Source: Progne subis subis (taxonomy: Eukaryota; Chordata; Aves; Passeriformes; Hirundinidae). Taken from it: a stretch of 64,000 bases of DNA. Numbering within the stretch: position 1 is the stretch's first letter; every line of letters starts with the position of its first letter. Location: NCBI GenBank assembly GCA_022316685.1, contig JAKJHU010000063.1, positions 248,001-312,000 of the forward strand, written 5' to 3'. The position numbers were made by a program, and so were the translations under genes. The notes beneath the pieces were generated by a model that ran no database searches, was not told the DNA's origin, and saw only the letters and a program-made list of their open reading frames with translations. Positions 22,313 to 33,955 of this stretch are shown piece by piece.

Positions 22313-25300
22313 ACTGAAATATTTGGGTTGTTGCTTAATCAAAAATAACAATGTGATCATCAAGTTTAAGAATAAAAACAGTAAAGCATTTTTCTCTTAT
22401 AAATATTGGCTGGATTAAGAGTTTGCAGGAGTGCAAAGCAATTGGGGCAAACTTTTTACTTCAGAATTACAGCTGTTTGCCCAGTGTTCCAACACAGTTT
22501 CCTCATAGCAGGGAGAAAAGGCAGTGGCAAAGGTTAGGTGACCCAAGAGCTGCTGTACACGTGTCCAGGGTGTTGTAGGACAGACCAGCTGCGTGAGCCG
22601 TGTGCTTGGTCTGGGATCAAGTGCAGCCAGGGATTGTGTTTGCCTCTAGCCTCTCCTCATTCTCCAGGATGGAGGCAGGAGGTTCAGGATCCATACTTTT
22701 GTCTGGTTTAATGGCTAGGTGTCATGGAATATGCTGGCTGCTGTTACCAAGGAAACTTGTCATATAAACTTTAGAAACTGTCTGGGAAAGAATTAATGAG
22801 CAGTTAACTTGGTTTCAGATCTAGCTGAACAAAACTGTTTGTGTGAAAAATGAGGGTTCATCCACACCGAAAACCTTTGCTGAAAGCTTGATTAGGGTTC
22901 TTTTATGTGGCTATCTGACTGATATTTTGAAATCTGTCTAAAAAAATAAAATGCTTTATTTAATATTTTTCTAACACATTGAACCTAACAAATGTTCAAA
23001 TAAAAATATTTTGATTTCAGGAAGACTGTAAAAGAGAGAATAAGGCTGAAAAGCACCCTATCTTGTCTTTTACTGTATTTCCCTTACAACAAGAGCAGTT
23101 ATAGCTGAACAATTTTTGGCTGATATTAACCTAAAAATCTTAGCCTTAAAAATCTGGATTCCTTCACTTTCTTAATTCCTTCTTTATTTTCTCAGTGCTA
23201 AGTCTCTCATAACATCTAGGTTAAACCTCCATTGCTGTATTTTATGCACATCACTTTCACCTTATTCCCCAGTGGATATAGAAGGTAATTTATAACCAGC
23301 GTTGTCTGAGTAACCTTTTATGGGTGTGATTATATACTTGTCTTCATTTTTCTCTTCAAAACTGAACAAACCGATTTTCCAAATTTTCTTTCATTCAATT
23401 CAGACCTTTCGTCATAGACAAAAAATGCTGTGGGCAAGGACCTGCTAACAAAGAGAACAAAACATTCCTCTGCCTCACTGGATTCTTGGAGCAAGTATCT
23501 TTGGTAAGAGCTGAGGCAATGTTCCAGATGCCTTACCCCAGAAAAGAAAAGCCAAACATCCAGTCTAGCAGGGTTCATTGCAACCAAAATGAAAATGTGA
23601 GTAAATTCTTGAACAGAGGGATTTAACGGAGAGCACTTTTCAAACGTCATGAAGAAGAGTAATCTATAATAGAGGGAAATGTAATTATTTCTGATTCTTG
23701 TGTCTATGTTCACTGCATTATTTTTATTCACTCATTTTTAAAACAAATTACTTTCATTCTAATTGTTATCTGCTTAAGGTTAGAATTGGATTTTTAGAAT
23801 TTATGTTTGTACATCGGAGGGTATAGTGGGCACATCCCTTCACCATTACAGCTCAATTATAAATAGTGTGTTTGTTCTTGAACAAGTGAGACTGAAGAAA
23901 ATATTACTAGAAATTAAATGATGTAACCAGGTGTATTTGCACTGGAGTTACATTCCTAATTTTTTTACAGAATAAAAGGTGGCCTACTTTTTCTAGTGTT
24001 AGCATTAAAAATAATCTTCAGAAGTTGTCATTAAAAATTGTTTTGCAAACTTCTTTGCAGGAAGGAGTTTATAGCAAATTAAGGAAGCCCCAGGAGAAGT
24101 AATTTATTTAATTCCAGCAATATGTGAAACAGTGATGGGTTTGCTAGCCAGAACTTTGTTTTCCCGAGTACTTTCTGGAGCATTGCATCATGTTGAATGC
24201 ATGGGTACAAGACACTTGCCGTGCAGTTTTATAGCTGGGGACGCCAAAAGCCATCAGTCAAATCAGGAACTAAGATCCCTAAGTAGATGATAGATGCAGG
24301 TCCATAGAGATTCTCCAAGTGTCTCTACTTGTTCTCAAAGCCCAGGGGAATTTGTTAATTACTACTAAGAACTAATCCTTAACCATCATAGAACTTCATG
24401 GGTAGGAACACCTTTTCTTCACTCAGTCCATTTAATGAAGAAAAGAAATTGTCCAGCTCTCACCTAGGGAACCTCATGAGAAGGAGAAATCTTTTGATTT
24501 GTGCCAACTTTGGTACTTACAAAACAGACCATCCTAGTTCCAGAGAGGCAAATGGCATTTCCTCTCCTTCTCATCCCCAATATCACTGTCTCCACCCAAA
24601 AGGAGTCTGGGCTGCTCCTCAAGGATGCACAAGTGCATGTGAGCTTCAACCTGGTCCTCAAACAGAAAGGCAGAGCCTAGATCTGCAGGATAGCAGGAAT
24701 CTGGTTCTTGAATTCTCCCTGCTCTTTATTGTACCTTAAGGCTTACTAGGAGAAAATTGAGCAAGGCTCTTGGAAGTTTTTGAAATTCTTTGGAATGTTC
24801 TGGTATCTGCTTGAGTCGTACAGGCACTCAAGGACGTTTTTTAATAATCTAAACAAAATTACATTTTTTAGTTACCATATTAAAAGAAGTGGGTCATTTT
24901 CCAAAAAATAGAAGGAAAAAAGTTTTGGAAAACATCTTTAAACCCATGAAACCTTTCCTTCTGTTTGGCACAGCTTATGTGACTGGAGTTCATTATTCAT
25001 ATTCTTGAATGTCTGCAATGCCCAGGGATTTTTGGTTCACTTGCTTCTTCTTGAATTGACGCACATCACCTGCTTAAAGCAGCTATTTTAAAGCAGACAA
25101 ACTCTGTAACCTTTAAAAACAATAAGAATTTATTCTCAGGGTGAGGAAGTAGGCAAAAAAATGCCATTTCTTTACTCAGTCACAAGAGACCCTCACCATT
25201 CCCAACGGATAAGACAGAGAACATTTTTTTGTTCTCAGAGATTTCATTTTAACTAAATTCTTTTTTGATATAATAGCAAGAAAAATGAAAAAGAGTTTGA

Positions 25301-26410
25301 AGTGAAAGTGAGAAACATAATTTTCACATGTCAGTGTCACTGTGCATTGTTGGCTATTAAATATTATTTTAATTTTGATTGGTCAGTGAAGCTGTGAGAC
25401 TACAATAAATGAGATTATTTGGCTGTATTCCAGTAGTGACATCCTTTGACTTTATACTTGCATGCACTGAGACAGAATGCCAGTTCATGCTGTGTAAATA
25501 TTTATCTCGCTCTTTTAGTGGTCTAATCTATAAATTAGAATGAATCTATGTTTTCACTGCTTTATTATAGTCAATTTCTGTGTACTGTTCTGTATTGTGG
25601 ACATACTCCATTGGTCATTTTTCAAATGAATTTAGATGAAAATAATGAAAAAAAAAATTAACGGTTGACTGTCCATGATCAAAAAGTGCAATCAGGTATC
25701 CTCATACCCTGCTGTTTGTACTTGACACATCCACCTGACCCGTTCAGGAGAAAAAAGCAGCACGACTTTCTCACCAAATCCAGGTCACTTCTGACAGGAT
25801 CCTCTGTACCCTGCCTGCAATTTGGTTGCCACTTTTAAGCACTGTAGTCTTGGAGAGTTCTATGACAGATTCCATTGCTGCTTAAATGTTCTCAGCTAGC
25901 TGAGGTTTTATCCATTTTGTTGTTATTTCTTACTCTTGGGTATTATTTTTCACATTGTTCCCCTGCCTATGAAGAAAGGATGAAGTGGTATCATTAGTGT
26001 TCATACACATGTACTTACAGTTTTATGGAGAGCCCTCTTATCATTTCTTTTAGGAACCATAATAATATAAGTATCTGTATATTAGAGTGAAATACTCTAG
26101 GTGAATGTGGAAGTGAAATGGAGGGAGCAAGAATTATGAAATGCTCTCCCAAACGAAAGGGTCCATACCTCTCTTGAGCCTGGAGAGTACACACAATGAT
26201 ATCTGAACATCTTTACCTCTGAACTTGAGAGGGAACCTTTCCTTATTCCTGGAAGCTGAACAGTGATTTCTGCCATAGGCTTCTGAGACAAATACATGCA
26301 TACTGTTAAAATGATGTGGCTAGATTACATCTTTAGTCCACCTTTAATAGTGCATTCTACTTTACTGCTCAATAAATTTAAGGCAAACTAATCTGCCTAG
26401 AGCCCACAGT
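22313..26410. other. Unique AT-rich non-coding DNA
   Basis: No gene is recognised. A 133-codon minus frame (23330-23731) and an overlapping plus frame of about 87 codons share the same interval without any recognised family. A good acceptor-like TTTTCTTTCATTCAATTCAG (to about 23402) and a donor-like G|GTAAGAG (about 23501) bound part of it. 25320-25600 is complex AT-rich sequence without assignable content. Confidence 0.65.
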
Positions 26411-26427
26411 GCAATAGTTATGTAATT

Positions 26428-26461
26428 ATTTGCATTTCTCATCTGCATTCATTGTTAACAA
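26428..26461. promoter_or_regulatory. Octamer and GTTAAC palindrome pair
   Basis: A perfect POU octamer ATTTGCAT (26428-26435) lies 16 bp from the palindrome TTGTTAACAA (26452-26461), which contains both a SOX-type TTGT/ACAA core and an HNF1/FOX-like GTTAAC. The surrounding sequence is complex. Function is unproven; each motif alone is expected by chance several times in 64 kb. Confidence 0.22.
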
Positions 26462-28240
26462 CCCCCTGTCCTTGTATCAGATGATGTTAATGACGTAACT
26501 AGCTAGGTATATAATTGTTCATGTCTTGTTAGAGACAATGCCTTAGACTCATAGTATAATATTTGTCATTGTCCTCCTTAAAAAGTCTGAAATCATTATG
26601 AAAATATTACCACAGAATGGTTTATCCATAGTTATTATAGTTACATATTTATTTATGTGCTTCTTTTGACCGTATCTAATATAGAAACACAAATTATAAG
26701 TCAAGAAGGTATGAAAGAAGGTAGCCTTTCAATGGCTCCAAAGTATAGAACTCTTCCCAAAAATCAACAAACCAAACAAAAGAGGTAGTAAAAGCATTTT
26801 CACATTTTCTCTGTTTTGTAAGTACCAAGAAAAGAAAATTCAAAAGTTGAATCATGTCTGCACCTGCAGTTTGCATTATGGAAAACCCTAATGAGTTTTA
26901 TAAGCATTATTTAAGAGCTGAAAGCATTAAAAAGTCTTGAAAAATCAACAGAAATCTGACAATCAATCACTCTGTCTCTTGACATGTGATTGAAAGGATT
27001 ATTTTCTCTTAACTTAAAAGACAGTTTCAGTATTCACTTTCCATACATAAAGTATTTTAAAATTTCATCATGGCTATCAAGAATGACTACTAGCAAGAAG
27101 ATACAAAAACCTAGAAGGGAAAAAATTCACAGACATAAAAAAAGAAAAAGCCAGAAAAAAGTGGAACATAGCAGTGTCAGAGAGATCTGAGTCTCCTTTC
27201 ATTTAGTAAATATTTATCCTCGAATAGATTTTGACAATAAGCAAAAAAATAAGTGGGGCAGTTTTCTGGCTACAATAACCTTAAACTTCATGCAAAGGCA
27301 GAAGGAAAACAAAGGAATCAGATGCCTAAGTGACCTCTGAAAAAGTCAGTCTTAGAAATCAACTTGCAGTGCATGGCACCAGAAGTAATGGCAGCAAAAG
27401 CTCATGTCTGGTTTTTCGGTTTTTTTTTTTTTGTTTTCCTAGCAATTCCATGACACACTAGCCAAGCACTCAACTGCCCATTTGGTGTGCCCAGTGCTGT
27501 AGAAGGGACTGTGCTTTTGTGTTTTTCCCACATTTGTGCTTATCTTGTACCAATATACCGATTGTCAAAGACACTCGCTCCAGAAGAGAGAGGACGGGAA
27601 AGAACAAAGCCAAATTAGGCTTCGGAAGTTTGTTCTGTCAGTGGTCTGTGACACTGTGTGAGTTTAATAAGAGCTTAGCTGAATCCTTCTCGGGGAAAGG
27701 GAATTCTGTTGAAAGCCCAGGATTTTAAGAGGTTATCAAGGGACACAGATTTAGTTGATGAAATGTCATGTCATGAACTTTGCTCATTGTTAACAGCATG
27801 AAACAAAGAACATGCTGTAGGACCAAGCGACGAAGCCTTCTTTTATTCTGCTTGAATGGCTTTGTAGCTATCAATTGCAAAGAGCTGATCCCTTCTAAAT
27901 TAAACCTGTCATTGGTGTTGTGTGCTGTTCATAGGATACTGTGCACAAAGAAGGACGTTGGGAAAAGAATTATGCTCCCAATAGTCAGGAGGTTATCTTT
28001 ACACTAATATTCTTAACCGTAATGATATCTGTAGGACATCCAGAGTCATTTATTGTCCTAAAACCCAGAGATTATCAGTACTTCTGCAGCAAGAAAACTC
28101 CTTTGCCAGACAGACATGCAGATACAGGAGAGGCATAACAACAGGGTGATAAAAATCTCGAAGTAAGACAATGCAATGAGGAAGTTAGAAGAGTTCGTCT
28201 TAGTTCTGTCATCCAACAATACTTTGTAACCCAAAGGACG
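26462..28240. other. Unique non-coding DNA
   Basis: No gene is recognised. It contains a T-rich patch (27411-27438) and a purine-rich stretch (27100-27170) that gives a Lys/Arg-rich chance frame. Confidence 0.7.
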
Positions 28241-28286
28241 TGGTTTAATCAGGGGGTCTGAAATGTAAATGAAGCAAATTCTGACA

Positions 28287-28583
28287 GCCTTTGATCAAAG
28301 GCAGAGAAGGATGGAAAGCTTCTCAGATAAGTCTCTAAGGGAGCAGTCAGAGTTATTCAGATAAACAGAACAAAAGTAAAGTATATTCACATCCCAAATT
28401 TTGCTAAATTTAGCTTTGACTAAAGAATCAAGAGGTTGCCTTAAGCCAGTGTAATTGATTGGTTAAGGAAGTAGGGTTAATACATTTTGGTGGCAGATTC
28501 TGTGCCCACTGCAAACCTGTCTGATAAAGGTGCGGGCTGCAGAGATGACACCATCAAAGCCACTTTGAACCCTTTGATGGGTG
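28287..28583. promoter_or_regulatory. Cluster of TCF/LEF-type motifs
   Basis: A 16-bp perfect palindrome GCCTTTGATCAAAGGC (28287-28302) contains two overlapping CTTTGATC sites on opposite strands. About 250 bp downstream, ATCAAAG (28553-28559) and CTTTGAT (28572-28578) form an inverted pair inside a near-palindrome (CACCATCAAAG at 28549-28559, CTTTGATGGGTG at 28572-28583), with CTTTGAA (28563-28569) between them. CTTTGAT is the core bound by TCF7/LEF1-family factors in Wnt signalling. The clustering is seen directly; enhancer activity is inference. Confidence 0.3.
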
Positions 28584-31500
28584 CCGAGAGACACAGCTGC
28601 TAAATGGGTATTCAGTCACTTACTGATTGGTAATTCAGGAGAATCAGGTTAATACTTCCAGCTCTAATAACTCTGAATTAGAGATGGCTGACTTAGGGTT
28701 CATTAAAAAAGCAGTCTGCTGGAGTCAGGCTTTAGAGCACTTTGGTTACTGTGGAGAGGAAAAAAGGGCCGTTGGGGTATAAGTCCCACTGCAATTTTCT
28801 TTTCAGCAATGGACACCAATTCATTACTATCATAAAATGTCAGACTAAGTACATGTCAGGATCTTACAGAGCGTATCCCACAAAATTTTCTGTTTCTTAT
28901 GTTTGAAATAAAGGAAGTAAATACAGGACCTTATTTTGTGTCACATTTCTCCATCTCACATCTCTGGTGGGGAAACCAAGCTGAATTATGTATCATTTTT
29001 AATCAACAGTTGCCACGACAGGGGTTTACCATCTTGCAGGCAAAGACTGATGGTTACATATATGAATTTGGTGACTTTAAATTTCAGTATTTCTCAGTCA
29101 AACTACGTCTTCATTAAGATTTGTATGAATTTAGATATTTGATCTAAGCCTGGGACAGGACTTACTTATTTCCATTGTTTTTATGAGAAGAGTTTATTGT
29201 ATGGTAAGTTGATTGCTACTTTAGAATTTAAACACAAGTGCTTAACCTTTTTACCCATTGTTCAAGTGTGATATCATTCCTAAGAATGTTCATAAACTAA
29301 ACATGTTCATGTACTGCTTGATGGCAGTCTTCCTCATCAGCCATGTAGAATCCAGGTCTACAATTCAAAGAATGAATATTCTTTTACAACCGTACTGCTG
29401 CATTCCCAGTGGGATTGTTCCACTCCATGAGGGTTTTCAGGTGCCCATAATAAATTGGCTAATGTGTTGCAGTCATAAACCACCCCTGGATGGTGAACAA
29501 ATCCCTCCCTTAGCGCAGTGCTCAAGGCATTCATGAGAATATCCTTAAAAGAGGTCTTTTTTTCAGGTTGGTTGGTTGTTTTTTTTTAATAAACAGTAAT
29601 GTTATGTCTTTGAAAATGCTGTAAATCCCAAATTATTTTGATAGTACTTTGGAGAATATATGGTGGCTCATGTAGCTAATTAGGAAACATTTCTTTCCGG
29701 ATAAAAGAGTCATGGAAGATACATTATTAACATTTCTCAAATATTCATTAATGAATCTTCCAGTGTGCACTTAATAATAAATGGGCATTTACTAAGAACA
29801 GTTCCCTTCTGTTCTTTGAAGAAATGCTCTCAAGAGAATGTGTAACAATACTTAGATGCAGTGTTCAGTAGATAACTGAACTAACAACTACTCACATTAT
29901 TTTCTTTGTGCTGGAAAAATGCTTTTACGTCATTTCTCAGTATCAGTACAGACGATATTTGAAAAGGGAGAGTATCTGTGAGGGAATCCAAGTAGTGTAC
30001 TATTAACATTAGTAAAGGCTATTGATCTGCAGACAAATTGAAAGAACTGTTCCTGAGTTCTGAATTTTGTGTCCAGTCCTGAGGGCAGTGGAAAGACCCC
30101 CCCACTGATTTCAGTGATTATTTGGTTTTGACTTTATGTCCCTTTAGGGGATGTGAACAACTCAGAGTTGTAAAAGAGTATAGACATAAAACATATGTAC
30201 TTGCACAACATAACTTTATTGACTTTGAAATTTTTTGAGCTGGACCAATATTTTCAGTTTGGAATACTTCCCACTGAAGACAAAGTCACAGGAACCTCTC
30301 TACCTAAGTATCTAAATGTACATGTAGAGCCTGTCCTGCAAACAGTAAAATTATTCAACTACACTAAAAGTACATAGTTTTGCAGGTATATAAATTTGTG
30401 CAAGGTCAAGTGCAACATTTTAGTCATAAAATAAATATGAGTCCTGAACATATCTCTAAATTCTACCTTAAAGAATAAAAAATAAGGCAATAAATTTTAA
30501 GGGAGCAAGTGTGTTGTAATTTAAACTACTGGGCTCAGAATCTTCTGATTACATTTCTTTTAATCTGGACAATGATTTTTCCATGTCATCTGGATCATAA
30601 ACTACATGTATTTTCCTTTTAGAATGCTACTCTCCATTAACTTGAGTGTACCCCATCCCTGATTCTATATTTGTCTTGTGGAAAGCACATCATCAACATG
30701 TGAGAGCTCACACTTGGGTATTGCGTGTATATTTCATGTGCCATCTAAAATCCCCAATTCCCCATCTCTGTGTTTTTTCCCCTTGGTTTATAAGTTCAGT
30801 AATTCTTCTGTAAACAGTTTTGCCAATTACTAACACACCAGAGTTTTGTTTAGATATTCTACTGTGTGCCTCCTCTTTAGAGAACATTTTCATAATTCCT
30901 TCAGGGTTCAACTAAAATCAGTGTTTTTAAAAAAGGCTTTTTGTAGAACAGAGCTCAAAAAAAAAATCAAAATAATTAGATTATGAGTTTTAAAATAATT
31001 ATCCATCTTGATTATAGGAAAAACTAAAAGACATACTCAAGAACTTGAATGGCAGCTTTGGATCCAGGTGTTTTGAGGAGTAGGATCTCCATGTTGGCGT
31101 GGACTTTCCTGAGCAGAGACGGGCAAAAGCAAACTGATGAAAAGTGGGGTTTAAGTTATGAAATCATTAGTAGGACACATCAAGAATATGTCAATCCCTA
31201 GGAAGAGATTGACTGTCCAGGCTGTGTGCAGCTTTACTTTCCAAGGACAAGGGCTCAGAGACCTCTGCTTCAGAGGGATAAAGATGCAGCCAGGCAGGAC
31301 ATCCCTTCCTGTCAAAGAGGAAAATCTTTTGGAGAAAATGAGTGTGTCTTGAAAGAGATAAGCCTGTATGGATGCTCAAAGGCAGCTGAGTAACCTGCCT
31401 TGCCTGGTTTCCAGAGAATCAGGAAAAAACAACTTGGCATGAGCAGAGACTCTACCTACAGCTTTGTAGCCCTTTACCTTTGAAGAACCCGGTATATATG

Positions 31501-32120
31501 TTAGGATCATTTATCACCACTTTCTACAGGCAGTTTTATCTTAATTTACAATACATTGGCTTTAGATTGTTTAGTACTAAACATCAGAGCTAAAAAAAAA
31601 AAAGGGGAAAAAATGAGCTAAATTTAAATATCAGGTTTTATTGCCTGATTTTATGTCACAGAGAGTTTAGAGCAATACATAGGAGTTAAAATAATAAAAA
31701 AAATCTCTACCATAAAACACGTTTGCTGCTTTTTACCAACTAAGAACATCTTTGTGGTTGGTTCATAAAACTAAAATGGTCAAGAACTATACAGTAGCTA
31801 ATTTGTGGGAATGGAGAATATAACTGATTCTTTTTGGCTCTTACTTTCATTGAACTTCATATTCAATTACATGATGAGAATATCAAGCTCCATTCCAAAA
31901 AATCCTTGGTGGAGGGGAGGTCCTGCAGATACTTTCTACAGGGCCACAAAATAAAAGCAAGAGTATTATTAGCAACCTTAAATTCCCTATATGGGCTGTC
32001 ATATCTGCAGTGGACAATTGTCAGGGTGTCACCTCAAAAAAGAGTTGATAATCTCCATTATGGGATCAGATATATTTTAGATCATGAAAAATTTGAGTGT
32101 GGAAATAATTTTTTCCCCTC
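28584..32120. other. Unique AT-rich non-coding DNA
   Basis: No gene, repeat family or RNA is recognised. 28600-28720 continues the complex sequence after the TCF-type cluster. The longest frames (96 codons at 31834-32124, 92 at 29258-29536) lack domains. Confidence 0.72.
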
Positions 32121-32163
32121 ATAGTCTCAGAATGTGCTTTAATTTTTAATTGAGTGCGATTTC

Positions 32164-32263
32164 CAGCTGTCGTCCCCAGCATTCCTCCATTCTCAGCTGT
32201 TGTCTCGTAAATGGCTAGAGAATGCTCTTTCACTATTTAGCACTAATTAATTTTGTTAATTAA
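32164..32263. promoter_or_regulatory. Paired E-boxes with TEAD-type and homeodomain-type sites
   Basis: CAGCTGTCGTC (32164-32174) recurs as CAGCTGTTGTC (32194-32204), 30 bp apart, so the E-box CAGCTG and its 3' flank are repeated. Between them is CATTCC (32180-32185), a TEAD-type core. Just downstream are TAATTAATT (32244-32252) and the palindrome TTAATTAA (32256-32263). E-box plus CATTCC arrangements are known from muscle and neural-crest enhancers. Here the arrangement is seen; activity is inferred and conservation untested. Confidence 0.27.
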
Positions 32264-32751
32264 ATGTCACCCTGCTTTTTTCCTTATTAGAGTTTTTGTA
32301 CCAAAATGGTTCCCAGGACATTGCTGCTAAAATCACTAAAGATTAAAAAGAAAGGATGGAAATTGAATGTGCAAGCACTAGAGAATTCATTAAACGCATT
32401 GTAAGACTTGCAAATGCCTCTTGACAAGCGGGATGGGAAGGGTAAGACACTTCCCTCCAAGGGTGAGTTAATAGGCCAGCCATTTCTGTCAAACCTTCTG
32501 TATATTGGTGAGCAAGAGGATCACAAACTGGTGAATTCAAGAACCAATGTCAACATGTAATCCCGTTCTCATATTTCTCATTATAGCAATTACATTGTCA
32601 GGGAATTTCCCTGTATTAATTATATAAAGCCAGTAGATAAGCATCTTGTTATTGCTTGTTTCCTTTTTGAATCTAAACAAGTGCGTGTGGGAAGAAAATG
32701 AGAAAGGCAGGTTGTCTTCCTCCAATCTATTGGTGTCTAATTCATTCATAT
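32264..32751. other. Unique non-coding DNA
   Basis: Nothing recognised. Short frames on the minus strand (32343-32540 and part of 32537-32848) have no domains. Confidence 0.7.
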
Positions 32752-32774
32752 AAAAAAAAAAAAAAAAAAAAAAA
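32752..32774. repeat. A23 homopolymer tract
   Basis: Twenty-three consecutive A after CATAT, with no polyadenylation hexamer in the usual upstream window. Confidence 0.97.
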
Positions 32775-33926
32775 CAAACATGGGAAAAAAGTCTTAGATT
32801 GCTTTCTGGAGCATGCATGTGTGTATGTGGAAGCTGACAAGGGAACACATTAAGATGAATGCTGCTTTTTTAACCCCTCTAGACTGTGGCAGAGCATGAT
32901 GCATCTGTTAATACATCCTTTTGTAGTGTTGAAGGGTTTTGCTGGGTTTTGCTGGCATGGTACCCAAGCAGAGGCCAGTTGTATCGAGTAACTTGTAAAA
33001 CTGCCAATGAGGAATGTAGTCCAGGATATTACCGGGTGAAACATGCAATCTTCATTGATTTCCTGACACTGCCACTAATAACAAAGCCAGGGTTTCCCAT
33101 AAGTCCCTGAAGTTTTTAGTCAGCACATTCAGCTAGTTCTGATCGTCCCTCATCCTTCTCTGAGGGCTTTTTGGGGAGCAGGGAGAGTGAGAAAGGGCTT
33201 ATGCACCTGGTTGTGTTTCAATGGACTGGTTCTGCTCAACCTTTCTCAGCTGCATGGGCACATCGCTAGGAAGTGCTGAGTGCAGTGACCTGGGAGAAAC
33301 CTCTGCTGGATTTGATGTCAAGGTCCAGATGACACCAGAATTAAGCCCGGTATTTCTGCCAGCTTTCGGGAAAATTGGGTGGGGGCATCAGTGAAGGATA
33401 TTTGCTCAGTCCCCTTTGGTTATGTGTGTGCTTGAAATGCACAAGGATGGCCCAGATTGTCAAAGAGGGAATGGCAAGCAGTGATCATGTGTACAGAGAA
33501 ATTAAACCAGGTCTACTTATCTGAATGCCACGTTCAGCCTAATTATTCCCAGACAGCATTTGGGAATCTTTAGACAGGTCTGCATATGCAATTGGAGTTT
33601 ATGAAATTTAGTTCTAAAACACGGTTACTCAATGTAAAGCCTCTCTTTCTCTATGGACTCTTTCCCTCCACACCCCCAATAGATCATGATCCTTGAGGGG
33701 AAAAATATCTGTCTTACAAATACATGTGATAGAGAGAGTTGCACATTCTGTTGCAAGACAGGATTACATTTATGTTTGCTTCTTGAACTTCCCAGCATTT
33801 CAATTTGCATGCACAGAGATACAGGGTCATGTGATCCTGTTGTAGTAGTTTATTAAATAGTGTATTATTTAATATATTTTCTATTAGACCTCTCTTGCCT
33901 GTTTCTGTATGAGTAAAAAAATTCAC
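32775..33926. other. Unique non-coding DNA
   Basis: No gene or repeat is recognised. 33140-33420 is somewhat GC-richer. Frames do not exceed about 74 codons except where they run into the homopolymer block that follows. Confidence 0.7.
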
Positions 33927-33955
33927 TTTTTTTTTTTTTTGGGGGGGGGGGGGGG
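33927..33955. repeat. T14/G15 homopolymer junction
   Basis: Fourteen T (33927-33940) are followed directly by fifteen G (33941-33955). The G15 run can fold into a G-quadruplex and is by far the longest G tract in the window. On the minus strand it reads C15A14 and encodes only a chance Pro/Lys run. Confidence 0.95.

Noticed and set aside
23330..23731. 133-codon minus frame overlapping a plus frame of about 87 codons with splice-like ends
   Set aside because: Neither translation is recognisable, and the plus donor (TTTG|GTAAGAG) is only moderate. Not enough to call an exon.
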